From NCBI GenBank assembly GCA_965120355.1, contig CBCPMX010000086.1, forward strand, positions 1 through 20,084: DNA of 20,084 bases. The letters are read 5' to 3'. Below, in pieces: positions 1 to 7,381 of the stretch; positions within the stretch are counted from its first letter, which is position 1; each line of letters begins with the position of its first letter. The translations under genes were made by a program, and so were the position numbers. The DNA is from CBCPMX01 sp965120355. GTDB taxonomy: Bacteria > Bacillota > Clostridia > Oscillospirales > Oscillospiraceae. The notes under the pieces were generated by a model, which ran no database searches, was not told the DNA's origin, and was given only the letters and a program-made list of their open reading frames with translations.

Positions 1-19
1 AAACACCTGGCGATGTAAT

Positions 20-60
20 AAAAAACCGAATCAAAGCCCAGCGCAGCGGGTTCGATTCGG
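20..60 (-). terminator. second intrinsic terminator downstream of ssrA
   Basis: On the minus strand CCGAATC (60-54) pairs with GATTCGG (32-26), and GGG/CCC can pair inside the stem. Six U residues (25-20) follow. It lies about 40 bases beyond the first terminator, so it is either a tandem back-up for the tmRNA unit or the end of a very short transcript. No gene was found between the two. Confidence 0.7.
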
Positions 61-99
61 AGAGGAGCTGCGACAGAATGAGTGAAGAGTGACTTTTGT

Positions 100-137
100 A
101 AAAAAGTCGCTGCGAACGATATGTTGTCCGCAGCGAC
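100..137 (-). terminator. intrinsic terminator of tmRNA gene
   Basis: On the minus strand GTCGCTGCG (137-129) pairs perfectly with CGCAGCGAC (114-106), a 9 bp GC-rich stem, followed by six U residues (105-100). The stem begins two bases after the CCA end of tmRNA, which fits termination just past the mature 3' end. Confidence 0.88.
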
Positions 138-138
138 G

Positions 139-486
139 TGGTGGAGGCGGGGGGAGTTGAACCCCCGTCCGAAAGCAACTTGACAGGAACTTCTCCGGGC
201 GCAGCCGATTATTTATATTCCCTTACGGCGACGTGAACCGGCACACTGCACCGCTCGGTAGCTTCATGATTCATGGTACGCGCAAAGCTTAACGTACGCA
301 CGTGCACCACTCAAATCACACCCGAACCCGGCTCGTGGTCCTTCCGGGACGGATGGGCCGCTAATTAAGCAGCCAGACCGTAATTGTCGTTCTCAGTTAA
401 ATTTATAAAATGCCCGTTTTCAAGAGGTCAGGCGCCTCTGCCCGCTATTCAAGCCTCACTGCCCCCGTCGAACCCGTTACGCCCCC
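139..486 (-). ncRNA. ssrA: transfer-messenger RNA (tmRNA)
   Basis: This is the one-piece tmRNA of trans-translation. It enters stalled ribosomes as an alanyl-tRNA mimic with SmpB and then encodes a degradation tag. The 5' end (486 downwards) starts GGGGGC and pairs with the 3' side GCCUCC before the encoded ACCA (142-139). The T-arm sequence GTTCAACTC is visible near 160. The tag frame runs from 394 down to 368 and reads ENDNYGLAA, followed by a UAA stop at 367-365. With the alanine carried by tmRNA the tag is AENDNYGLAA. I place the resume codon at GAG (394-392) because UA lies five and four bases before it, as in E. coli. A resume codon at ACU (397-395) is possible but less likely. The length of 348 nt is normal. 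smpB lies upstream on the same strand. Confidence 0.95.
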
Positions 487-493
487 ATGGGAA

Positions 494-519
494 CGGCGGA
501 TGAGGTTTCCCATCCGCCG
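494..519 (-). other. 9 bp hairpin just upstream of tmRNA 5' end
   Basis: CGGCGGATG (minus strand 519-511) pairs perfectly with CATCCGCCG (502-494) around an 8-nt loop. It ends seven bases before the mature tmRNA 5' end. No U-run follows, so it is not an intrinsic terminator. No good promoter is visible between it and the tmRNA. It may shape 5' processing of a cyclophilin-tmRNA transcript, which is an inference. Confidence 0.5.
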
Positions 520-553
520 GGGAATATCGGAAACAATGCTGTTTTCTTTTTGA

Positions 554-1090
554 TTATCTGTGATACGGATCGGCCAGCTTCTCCGGCTCGGGATATTCAA
601 CCCCCTGTGTATCCACAGTGATGGAACGAATTTTCTGTTCCTGCAAGGGGCGGTCATTGGCATTGGTCTTTGTCGCCGCAATGGCATCTACCACATCCAT
701 ACCAGAGGTCACAGTGCCAAAAGCCGCGTACTGGCCTTCCAAAAAATCACCATCTGCATGCATGATGAAGAACTGGCTGCCAGCGGAATTGGGCGACTGG
801 GCACGAGCCATGGACAGGACCCCCCGCTTGTGGGACAGCGTATTATTGACGCCGTTGAGCTTGAACTCACCCTTGATGCAATATCCAGGTCCGCCAGTGC
901 CGGTGCCCAGAGGGCAGCCGCCCTGGATCATAAAGCCGGAAATCACGCGGTGAAAGATCTTGCTGTCATAGAATCCCTTAGAAGCAAGAGAGATAAAATT
1001 GTTGACGGTGATGGGCGCAATTTCGGGATACAACTCGGCGGTAATGACGCCGCCATTTTCCATAGTAATGGTCACAACAGGATTGGGCAT
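554..1090 (-). CDS. cyclophilin-type peptidyl-prolyl cis-trans isomerase
   Basis: Catalyses cis-trans isomerisation of peptide bonds before proline and so assists protein folding. There is no signal peptide, so it should be cytoplasmic. The 178-residue protein is a single cyclophilin domain. The active-site segment FHRVISGFMIQGG lies at about residues 46-58 with the catalytic Arg near 48. QFF is near 106-108 and FGTV near 124-127. A phenylalanine stands where human cyclophilin A has the cyclosporin-contacting Trp (W-LDG becomes F-LEG), as in many bacterial forms. An ATG three codons upstream (1099) is in frame, but it abuts the GAAAGG ribosome binding site. The ATG at 1090 has proper spacing of about 8 bases. 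The gene follows smpB on the same strand and precedes ssrA, so it is probably co-transcribed with both. Confidence 0.93.
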   Translation of the reverse strand: MPNPVVTITMENGGVITAELYPEIAPITVNNFISLASKGFYDSKIFHRVISGFMIQGGCPLGTGTGGPGYCIKGEFKLNGVNNTLSHKRGVLSMARAQSPNSAGSQFFIMHADGDFLEGQYAAFGTVTSGMDVVDAIAATKTNANDRPLQEQKIRSITVDTQGVEYPEPEKLADPYHR

Positions 1091-1121
1091 CGGAATCATC
1101 CTTTCTTTTCACTCTATGCAT

Positions 1122-1589
1122 TCAATACCGGTTAAAACTCTTTTTTGCGCGATCCATTTCCCGCTCGGCGTCGCGCTTGGCGGCAGCCTGCCGTTTGTCA
1201 TGGAGCTGTTTGCCTTTACACAGGCCCACCTCCACTTTTACGCGGGAATTTTTAAAGTAGACTGACAAGGGCACCAAAGTGTAGCCGTCCTGCCGGACTT
1301 TGCCAAACAGATACAGGATCTCCCGCTTATGCATCAGCAGACGTTTTTCCCGCAGAGGATCTTTATTAAAGATATTCCCGTGCTCATAAGGGCTGATATG
1401 CATCTGTTTGATGTACAATTCCCCGTGCTCTACAGCACACCACGCCTCTTTTAAATTCACATTACCGGCGCGGATGGACTTGACCTCTGTGCCAAACAAT
1501 TCGATGCCGGCCTCAAATTTCTCCAGCACGAAATATTCATGGTAGGCCCGCTGATTTTTGCAGACGACCTTAATCCCGGTTTTCTCCAC
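1122..1589 (-). CDS. smpB: SsrA-binding protein SmpB
   Basis: SmpB binds the tRNA-like domain of tmRNA and places its C-terminal tail in the decoding site of stalled ribosomes, allowing tag synthesis to start. The 155-residue protein shows an N-terminal KNQRAYHEY segment, the conserved FGTEVKSIR and HISPYEHGN stretches of the beta-barrel, and the C-terminal LHDKR motif near residue 130, followed by a basic tail. The open frame extends 12 codons upstream to position 1625, but no ribosome binding site is there. The GTG at 1589 is preceded by GGAGG with 8-base spacing, so I use that start. An extended -10 promoter lies about 45 bases upstream, giving a short leader. Its RNA partner, ssrA, is encoded two genes downstream in the same direction. 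Confidence 0.96.
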   Translation of the reverse strand: MEKTGIKVVCKNQRAYHEYFVLEKFEAGIELFGTEVKSIRAGNVNLKEAWCAVEHGELYIKQMHISPYEHGNIFNKDPLREKRLLMHKREILYLFGKVRQDGYTLVPLSVYFKNSRVKVEVGLCKGKQLHDKRQAAAKRDAEREMDRAKKSFNRY

Positions 1590-1630
1590 AGCGGTCACCT
1601 CCGTTCGGAACCCAGTCATATGCACAGATT

Positions 1631-1639
1631 ATTATAACA
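1631..1639 (-). promoter_or_regulatory. extended -10 promoter of smpB
   Basis: The minus strand reads TGTTATAAT (1639-1631), an extended -10 (TG-N-TATAAT). No good -35 is seen at 17 bases, which is normal for extended -10 promoters. Transcription would start near 1624 and give a leader of about 35 nt before the GTG start of smpB. Confidence 0.6.
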
Positions 1640-1645
1640 CGTTTG

Positions 1646-1855
1646 TCAACCGTCCAGCCATTGGAATGTATCATAGTGTCCGCAAAAATCTGCGATAATG
1701 GCGCGTATGTCCTCCACGCTGTACCCCAGCTCAGTGGAAATCAGCTCGCCCTCCTCGTCCACGGCCAGGAAACCGTCGGAGGTCCCCTCCATACCCAAGC
1801 GCAGCACCGGTGCATAGGGGTCGTCATTGTAATGGATCGAAGCCAGCCATTTCAT
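1646..1855 (-). CDS. hypothetical protein, 69 residues
   Basis: I do not recognise this family. The small acidic protein has no signal peptide, membrane segment or cysteine motif. It is rich in Asp and Glu, with a probable helix around VEDIRAIIADF near residues 47-57 and aromatic residues at both ends. It looks real because an AAGGAGG sequence sits 8 bases before the ATG and a TATAAT box lies upstream. It ends 56 bases before the smpB start and may be co-transcribed with smpB, although smpB has its own -10 element. Nothing in the sequence connects it functionally to trans-translation. Confidence 0.72.
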   Translation of the reverse strand: MKWLASIHYNDDPYAPVLRLGMEGTSDGFLAVDEEGELISTELGYSVEDIRAIIADFCGHYDTFQWLDG

Positions 1856-1912
1856 ACCGCATCCCTCCTTCCGTCAAAAGCCTGGCGCGGCCCACAGATC
1901 TACTGCAGGACT

Positions 1913-1918
1913 ATTATA
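1913..1918 (-). promoter_or_regulatory. -10 box of the 69-residue gene
   Basis: A perfect TATAAT is present on the minus strand (1918-1913), about 58 bases before the ATG at 1855. The matching -35 position is only weakly similar to consensus (TTTTAT, 1941-1936). It lies back to back with the plus-strand promoter at 1950-1978. Confidence 0.45.
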
Positions 1919-1949
1919 ACGCATCCAGCAGGAAAATAAAAGCTGCTGA

Positions 1950-1978
1950 TTTACAATCGGCAAAAAATAAGGTACAAT
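1950..1978 (+). promoter_or_regulatory. sigma-A promoter of the nucleotidase-mutY operon
   Basis: TTTACA (1950-1955), a 17-base spacer and TACAAT (1973-1978), one mismatch in each hexamer. The first gene of the operon starts 30 bases downstream, so the leader is short, with GGGGAG as ribosome binding site. Confidence 0.75.
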
Positions 1979-2008
1979 AGAAAAAAGCTGTTTGGGGAGT
2001 GGTCTGTC

Positions 2009-3907
2009 ATGTTAAAACGTTTGGGAGCCGGCGGCCTGTGTGTGCTCCTGCTGCTGTGTCTGCTTTCCGGGAGTCTGACAGCACAGGCTGCGGAATCGGT
2101 TCAGATTGACGTGGTTTTTACCCACGATTTGCACTCCCATGTGGACTCGTACAGCGACGGCACCGGCGGCTTTGCAAAGATCAAAACCATTATCGACCGT
2201 TATGACCCGGAACACACCTTGGTTCTGGATGCCGGCGACTTTTCCATGGGCACTTTATATCAATATGGGTACGAGAACTACGCTACAGAGCTGCGGCTTC
2301 TGGGTGCCATGGGCTTTGACGCAACCACTTTTGGCAACCATGAATTCGACTATGGCGACGGTGCCGTCGCCAACATGCTGACTGCCGCATATACCAGCGG
2401 CGACGCTGTGCCGGTGTTCCTGCGGGGCAACATCGACATTTCTGCGGACTACGGCACCGGTGAAACCGGACGGCTTTGTGATGTACTGGAATCGTATACC
2501 TCCGCCTATACACTTCTTGAAAAATCCGGCGTCACTATCGGTATTTTCGCCCTTATGGGCGATGACTCCATCTCCTGCGCCCCCACCTCCGGCCTGATTT
2601 GGACGGAGCAGGCAGATTATGCGGAAAAAATGGTTGCAGAGCTGAAAGCACAAGGCGCAGAGCTCATAGTTTGCCTCAGCCACAGTGGTACCAGTTCCAA
2701 TGCCAAAACTTCCGAGGACGAGCTGTTGGCCCAGGAAGTGGACGGGATCGACCTCATCATTTCTGGCCATACCCACACCACTTTGGATGCGCCGTTGGTG
2801 GTCAACGGAACGGTCATCGGTTCCTGTGGGGAATTTGGCCAACAGGTAGGCACCCTGACACTCGTCCAGAACAGCGACGGCTCCTGGGATCTGGACAGCT
2901 ATCAATTGATTCCCTTAGATCACTCTGTGGACCCGGATCCGGAAATAGCCGCTGAGATTGCGCAGATTCAGGAGGAACAGATCAATCCCTATCTTCGCTC
3001 CCTCGGCTTTGAAAGCCTGGACCAGGTAATTGCCTATAATCCAGAGGACTATCCCAGCATTGGCTCCATGTCCGAAACGCTGGCAGAACAGCCTTTGGGC
3101 AATCTGATCGCCGACGCCTATCTCTATGGCGTGCAGCAGGCTGAAGGCGACCGCTATATCCCCGTGGATGTGGCAGTGGTGCCGGTGGGGATTATCCGCT
3201 ATGCCTTTCAGGCAGGCGAGGTAACTGTCGCAGATTGTTTTGCAACCTGCTCCCTTGGTTATGGTTCCGACGGTTCTCCCGGCTATCCCCTTGCCACGGT
3301 GTATCTCACTGGCAAAGAGCTCAAGGCCGTGGCGGAGGTAGACGCCTCCGTGTCCGCTCTGATGCCGGCAGCGCAGCTGTACACCGCCGGTCTGCAATAC
3401 ACTTTCAATCCCCACCGCATGTTCCTGAATCGCGTCAGCGAAATCGCTCTTGTCTCTCCCGACGGAAGTCTCTCCGAGCTGGAGGATGACAAGCTATACC
3501 GTGTTGTCGGTGAACTGTACAGCGCGCAGATGTTGGGAACTGTTGAGGACAGCTCCTTCGGACTTCTGTCCCTGGAACCGAAATTCGCAGACGGCACTCC
3601 AGTGGAGGATTTCTGGGACTGCGTAGTTCTGGATGACGAAGGCAACGAGGTGAAGGAATGGGTCTCCCTGGCGGCCTACCTCACCACTTTATCCACTGAC
3701 GGGGACGGAGTTCCCGTCATCGGTGAAGAATATCACATTGTCCAGGGCCGCAAAGTGGAGGACACCAGCCTCTCCCCTGTCGCGCTTTTGAAAAACGCCA
3801 ACAGGTTCACCTTTCTGCTTCTGGCAGTCGTACTGCTTATACTGGCCGCCATCATTCTGATTGCGCGTGCTGTTGTTCGCCGCAGACGCCAGAAGAAGCA
3901 GTCATGA
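2009..3907 (+). CDS. membrane-anchored 5'-nucleotidase / UshA-family metallophosphoesterase
   Basis: Predicted extracellular nucleotide phosphohydrolase that removes phosphate from nucleotides or nucleotide sugars for scavenging. Of 632 residues, 1-27 form a signal peptide ending in AQA. The calcineurin-like domain follows, with metal-binding motifs DLH (40-42), DAGD (74-77), GNHEFD (109-114), SHSG (223-226) and SGHTHT (251-256). The C-terminal 5'-nucleotidase domain starts with the GNLIADA motif (363-369). A hydrophobic segment at about 601-622 followed by basic residues anchors the C-terminus in the membrane, so the catalytic part faces outward. No LPXTG sorting motif is seen. The ATG is preceded by GGGGAG at 9 bases and by a promoter. 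It is the first gene of a six-gene operon and overlaps the next frame. The substrate cannot be fixed from sequence. Confidence 0.92.
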   Translation: MLKRLGAGGLCVLLLLCLLSGSLTAQAAESVQIDVVFTHDLHSHVDSYSDGTGGFAKIKTIIDRYDPEHTLVLDAGDFSMGTLYQYGYENYATELRLLGAMGFDATTFGNHEFDYGDGAVANMLTAAYTSGDAVPVFLRGNIDISADYGTGETGRLCDVLESYTSAYTLLEKSGVTIGIFALMGDDSISCAPTSGLIWTEQADYAEKMVAELKAQGAELIVCLSHSGTSSNAKTSEDELLAQEVDGIDLIISGHTHTTLDAPLVVNGTVIGSCGEFGQQVGTLTLVQNSDGSWDLDSYQLIPLDHSVDPDPEIAAEIAQIQEEQINPYLRSLGFESLDQVIAYNPEDYPSIGSMSETLAEQPLGNLIADAYLYGVQQAEGDRYIPVDVAVVPVGIIRYAFQAGEVTVADCFATCSLGYGSDGSPGYPLATVYLTGKELKAVAEVDASVSALMPAAQLYTAGLQYTFNPHRMFLNRVSEIALVSPDGSLSELEDDKLYRVVGELYSAQMLGTVEDSSFGLLSLEPKFADGTPVEDFWDCVVLDDEGNEVKEWVSLAAYLTTLSTDGDGVPVIGEEYHIVQGRKVEDTSLSPVALLKNANRFTFLLLAVVLLILAAIILIARAVVRRRRQKKQS

Positions 3908-3921
3908 GAAAGGAGTTTGCC

Positions 3922-5424
3922 GTGAGAAAACCACTCTGTCTTTTGCTCTGCCTGGGTACACTGGCATCGCTGCTGGTCACATCCGCCGCTGCAGACAGCA
4001 CCGGCTCCCTAGCCAATTTTCAGTCATCCGCCGTTTATGACAATGCCTTTTCCGACGTTTCAGCGGATGACTGGTACTATGACAACGTGGCCGCTTTATA
4101 TGAGCTGGGTCTGACCACCGGCAATGCTGACGGCGAATTCGGCCCAAACGATCCGGTCACTGTGGCAGAGGCAGTGACATTTTCCGCCCGGATCCGCAGC
4201 ATCTATTTCTACGGCGATGCCGTTACCGGACCTGCCGCGTATGAAAAGGAATCAGATACGCTCTGGTACAACAGTTATGTGCGCTACCTCTATGCCGAGG
4301 AGGTTGTCCGTTCCGAATTTGCGCAACAGTATAACAATCACGCCACCCGTGCGCAAGTGGCCTATCTGCTGGCCAGAACTCTGCCCGAAGGCACTTTGAC
4401 AGCGATCAACGACGCCGCAGTGGATATGGCGCTGAGCAGTCCGCAGCTCATGCCTGACGTAACAGAGAATACGCAATACTATGACCAGATCGTCCAATTG
4501 TACCGTTGGGGTATTGTTGGCGGCAGCGACCAGTATGGCTCCTATCACCCCGACGACACCATCACCCGGGCAGAGCTGGCCGCCATGTTGACCCGGCTGG
4601 TAGGCGTCACAGAGCGGATTGCCCTGGATTGGACATACGCCGACGCAGTCTCTGCCGTGGGTACCACCTATGCGGACCTGGTTCCGGATAACTATCAGTT
4701 CTATGAAACACCCACCACCGCGGAAGAAATTGAGAGCGTTATCTGGTACATGATTGCCAATGATATGACTTCTATCACCTTCCAATATGGCGCAGGCAAT
4801 CTGACCCAAGAGCTGGCGGCAGAAATCGGCCAGACCTTTATGGACTTGCTGATCCTGCATCCTGAGCTGATGTACAACCAGGTAAAGCGGGCCACCAACA
4901 TTTCCCGGGGCGTACTCACCATCACATTCGAATCTACCTGTATTGAAAACGCCACCGTGCTGGCAGGCCGGCGGCAATATGCCCTGGACAAAGCCATTGA
5001 AGTTCACGATCAACTGTGGGGAGAGGGCAAACTGACTGCGGACATGACGGAATATGAAAAGGCGCAGGTCTATTTCACCTGGATCTGCGAGAATTGCACC
5101 TATGACTACAGCATTCAAACCCTCAGCCACACCTCTTACTCTGTCTTTGCTGGCGGCATTGCTGTTTGTGACGGCTACACCGGCGCATACAATCTGCTGC
5201 TGCGGCTGGAAGGGATCGACTGCACCAGCGCCACCTATGGCGAGGGCAGCAGCAAACATATGTGGACCGTGGCTACTTTGGATGGCGTCACCTATCACAT
5301 TGACACCACCTGGGGGGACAGCGATGACACCCCCAATTATCAATACTTTGGAATGACACCGGAGGAATCTATGCAAATTCATGCACTCAACGCCGCCTAT
5401 AGCGGCACCCAGCTGCCGGCATGA
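3922..5424 (+). CDS. SLH-domain surface protein with transglutaminase-like domain
   Basis: A secreted cell-wall-bound protein of 500 residues. A signal peptide (about 1-24, ending SAAA) is followed by three S-layer homology repeats at roughly 42-94, 110-160 and 177-230. Each has the FSDV or MPDV opening, or the TRAELA-type end. These bind secondary wall polymer. The C-terminal part is a transglutaminase-like (papain-fold) domain with a visible Cys-His-Asp triad: C416 in AVCDGY, H446 in KHMW and D461 in HIDTTWGD. It may be a protease, peptidoglycan-linked amidase or cross-linker; sequence alone does not decide. The frame opens at an ATG at 3904 overlapping the previous stop, but AAAGGAG lies 6 bases before the GTG at 3922, which begins a clean signal peptide, so I chose that start. 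It overlaps the next gene by an ATGA. Confidence 0.88.
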   Translation: MRKPLCLLLCLGTLASLLVTSAAADSTGSLANFQSSAVYDNAFSDVSADDWYYDNVAALYELGLTTGNADGEFGPNDPVTVAEAVTFSARIRSIYFYGDAVTGPAAYEKESDTLWYNSYVRYLYAEEVVRSEFAQQYNNHATRAQVAYLLARTLPEGTLTAINDAAVDMALSSPQLMPDVTENTQYYDQIVQLYRWGIVGGSDQYGSYHPDDTITRAELAAMLTRLVGVTERIALDWTYADAVSAVGTTYADLVPDNYQFYETPTTAEEIESVIWYMIANDMTSITFQYGAGNLTQELAAEIGQTFMDLLILHPELMYNQVKRATNISRGVLTITFESTCIENATVLAGRRQYALDKAIEVHDQLWGEGKLTADMTEYEKAQVYFTWICENCTYDYSIQTLSHTSYSVFAGGIAVCDGYTGAYNLLLRLEGIDCTSATYGEGSSKHMWTVATLDGVTYHIDTTWGDSDDTPNYQYFGMTPEESMQIHALNAAYSGTQLPA

Positions 5425-5828
5425 AGCCGCGGCCCGGCGCCCTGATTCTGCTGTTTGGCCTGACGGCAGCGCAGGAAAAGCTGGTACGAACAGCAGGCCT
5501 GAAATGGGGATTGCGCTGCCGCGTTGTTCCCATAACGCAGTACAACCGCACATTGGAGCAGTTGATCGCAAACCGTCCGTCGGAACTGCCGGAATATGAA
5601 GGCCCTGCACCGGCCGGCCAGGCGATACTCCTGTCCGGCATTCCCGGAGCGCTCCTTCAGCCGTTTCTTCAGCAGCTGCAGCGTTCCCACCTCCCCCACT
5701 CCGTTTTGAAAGCAGTTCTGACGGAGCACAACCGGCAATGGACGGTACTGACCCTGCTGGAGGAACTGGGACGGGAACGGGACGCCATTGCCAACGGGGA
5801 TGCCCCCGCACATGAGGACACGCCATGA
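5421..5828 (+). CDS. DUF3783 domain-containing protein
   Basis: A 135-residue cytoplasmic protein of unknown function. The C-terminal half (about 70-125), with LSGIP followed by a Leu-rich helix, AVLTEHN and W-T-LLEELGRER, resembles the DUF3783 family of Clostridia as I remember it. The N-terminal half begins with a beta-strand-like ILLFGLT segment. No catalytic motif is recognised. It overlaps both neighbours by four bases (ATGA at 5421 and at 5825), so it is translationally coupled to the surface protein upstream and the DNA glycosylase downstream. Its function cannot be inferred from context alone, since one neighbour is extracellular and the other acts on DNA. Confidence 0.75.
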   Translation: MKPRPGALILLFGLTAAQEKLVRTAGLKWGLRCRVVPITQYNRTLEQLIANRPSELPEYEGPAPAGQAILLSGIPGALLQPFLQQLQRSHLPHSVLKAVLTEHNRQWTVLTLLEELGRERDAIANGDAPAHEDTP

Positions 5829-6307
5829 GGCAGGTTCACCCCATTGCACCGGTCTGGGACAGCCGGTCCCGCGTATTGATTCTCGGTTCTTTCCCCTCGG
5901 TAAAATCCAGACAGGTCCAGTTCTTCTATGGGCATCCCCAGAACCGGTTCTGGCCGCTTCTGGCCAGGCTTTTGGAGGCGCCCGTCCCTCAGACTGTCGA
6001 CGAAAAACGGGCGCTGCTGCTGCATCATCATATCGCCCTTTGGGATGTGGTAGCCTCCTGCGAGATCACCGGCTCCAGTGACAGCAGTATCCGGGATGTG
6101 ATTCCCAACGACCTGTCGCCGATTCTAACCGGCGCATCCATCGAAAAAATCTGCTGCAACGGAGCCCTGGCACACAAGCTTTATGTCCGCTACCTCCAGC
6201 CTGTCACCGGGCTGGAGGCCCTTCGTTTGCCCTCCACCAGCCCCGCCAACGCCCAGTGGTCGGCGGACCGGTTGGCGGAGATGTGGCGGTGTATTTTACC
6301 TGTATGA
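5825..6307 (+). CDS. DNA-deoxyinosine glycosylase (uracil-DNA glycosylase superfamily)
   Basis: Predicted base-excision repair enzyme that removes hypoxanthine, formed by adenine deamination, from DNA. The 160-residue protein has the family hallmarks: HPI near the N-terminus, GSFPS (21-25), YGHPQNRFW (35-43) where the canonical uracil glycosylase has its water-activating and base-stacking motif, LWDVV (72-76) and STSPANA (137-143). It is a single-domain protein of normal length for this family. It overlaps the DUF3783 gene by four bases and lies 15 bases before mutY, so two DNA glycosylases are made together. A uracil specificity remains possible, since the family is named by similarity to characterised hypoxanthine glycosylases. 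Confidence 0.88.
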   Translation: MRQVHPIAPVWDSRSRVLILGSFPSVKSRQVQFFYGHPQNRFWPLLARLLEAPVPQTVDEKRALLLHHHIALWDVVASCEITGSSDSSIRDVIPNDLSPILTGASIEKICCNGALAHKLYVRYLQPVTGLEALRLPSTSPANAQWSADRLAEMWRCILPV

Positions 6308-6322
6308 CCTATGGAGATTGCT

Positions 6323-7381
6323 ATGGAAAACGCAAATTTGCATCATCTGCCCGATTTGCTGCTGCCCTGGTTCCAGGCCAATGGGCGCGATTTGCCCTGG
6401 CGGCAGGACCGGGAGCCATACCATGTCTGGCTGTCGGAAATCATGCTCCAGCAGACCCGCGTGGAGGCTGTCAAGGGCTATTACAGCCGCTTTTTAAGGG
6501 CTCTGCCCACCATTGCAGATCTGGCAGCCTGTCCAGAGGATAAACTCCTGAAGCTGTGGGAAGGTCTCGGCTATTACTCCCGCGTGCGGAACCTGCAAAA
6601 GGCCGCCCGGGAAATCCAAAGCCGTCATAACGGGAAGTTCCCCACGGCCTATGCCGACATCCGCGCCCTGTCTGGAATCGGCGACTACACCGCCGGGGCG
6701 ATTGGTTCCATCTGTTTCGGTCTGCCGACGCCGGCGGTGGACGGTAATGTCCTGCGGGTCATGTCCCGCCTGTGCGACAGCGCCGCGCCCATTGACAAGC
6801 CGGCCACAAAACAGGCTGTCACGACCTTATTGGCCGCGCTGTATCCCAATACCGACGCCAACGGTTTCACGCAGAGCCTGATGGAGCTGGGCGCGATGGT
6901 CTGCGTGCCAAATGGGCCGCCAAAATGCGCCGCCTGTCCGGCAGCCGGCATCTGTCTGGCCCGGCAGCACGGCACAGCCGCAGAGCTTCCGGTAAAAGCC
7001 AAGCGAAAGCCACGGCGCATTGAGGACAAAACCGTATTTGTGCTGGAGTGCGGCGGCACATACGCCGTGGAAAAACGGCCCAAGGGCGGACTTTTGGCGG
7101 GGCTTTGGCAGTTCCCCAATGTGCCCGGTCACTTATCTGTGCAGGCGGCCCTGGATCAGGCATCTGCCTGGGGCCTGTCTCCCACCGGCGATGTGCACAG
7201 CATTTCCCGCAAACACATCTTTACCCATGTAGAATGGCACATGGTTTGCTATTTCATCCACAGCACCGATCCCGCGCCCCGGTTTACCTGGGCGGAAGCA
7301 GCGCAGTTTTCCGACCAGATCGCGCTGCCTACGGCGTTTCGGATGTTCTGGGAAGAATTTCAGGAGGTATCTTATGCATGA
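6323..7381 (+). CDS. mutY: A/G-specific adenine glycosylase MutY
   Basis: Removes adenine mispaired with 8-oxoguanine or guanine, preventing G:C to T:A mutations. The 352-residue protein has the helix-hairpin-helix glycosylase fold with catalytic E39 in EIMLQQT, the hairpin LSGIGDYTAGA (116-126) and catalytic D140 in VDGNVLRV. Four cysteines (194, 202, 205, 211) bind the [4Fe-4S] cluster. The first spacing is seven residues rather than the six of E. coli, common in Firmicutes as far as I recall. The C-terminal NUDIX-like domain that reads 8-oxoG is complete, with KHIFTH near 297-302. The frame opens four codons earlier at 6311, but GGAG lies 6 bases before the ATG at 6323, so I use the latter. 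It overlaps the thioesterase start by eight bases. Confidence 0.95.
   Translation: MENANLHHLPDLLLPWFQANGRDLPWRQDREPYHVWLSEIMLQQTRVEAVKGYYSRFLRALPTIADLAACPEDKLLKLWEGLGYYSRVRNLQKAAREIQSRHNGKFPTAYADIRALSGIGDYTAGAIGSICFGLPTPAVDGNVLRVMSRLCDSAAPIDKPATKQAVTTLLAALYPNTDANGFTQSLMELGAMVCVPNGPPKCAACPAAGICLARQHGTAAELPVKAKRKPRRIEDKTVFVLECGGTYAVEKRPKGGLLAGLWQFPNVPGHLSVQAALDQASAWGLSPTGDVHSISRKHIFTHVEWHMVCYFIHSTDPAPRFTWAEAAQFSDQIALPTAFRMFWEEFQEVSYA

Noticed and set aside
445..687. 80-codon plus-strand frame over the tmRNA 5' part
   Set aside because: The region is occupied by the tmRNA acceptor and tag side on the other strand, and no ribosome binding site is present.
4252..5826. 524-codon minus-strand open frame opposite the SLH protein and DUF3783 genes
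   Set aside because: It is antisense to two genes with clear domains, lacks a ribosome binding site, and gives a low-complexity Gly/Ala/Pro-rich product, as expected from GC-rich antisense codons.
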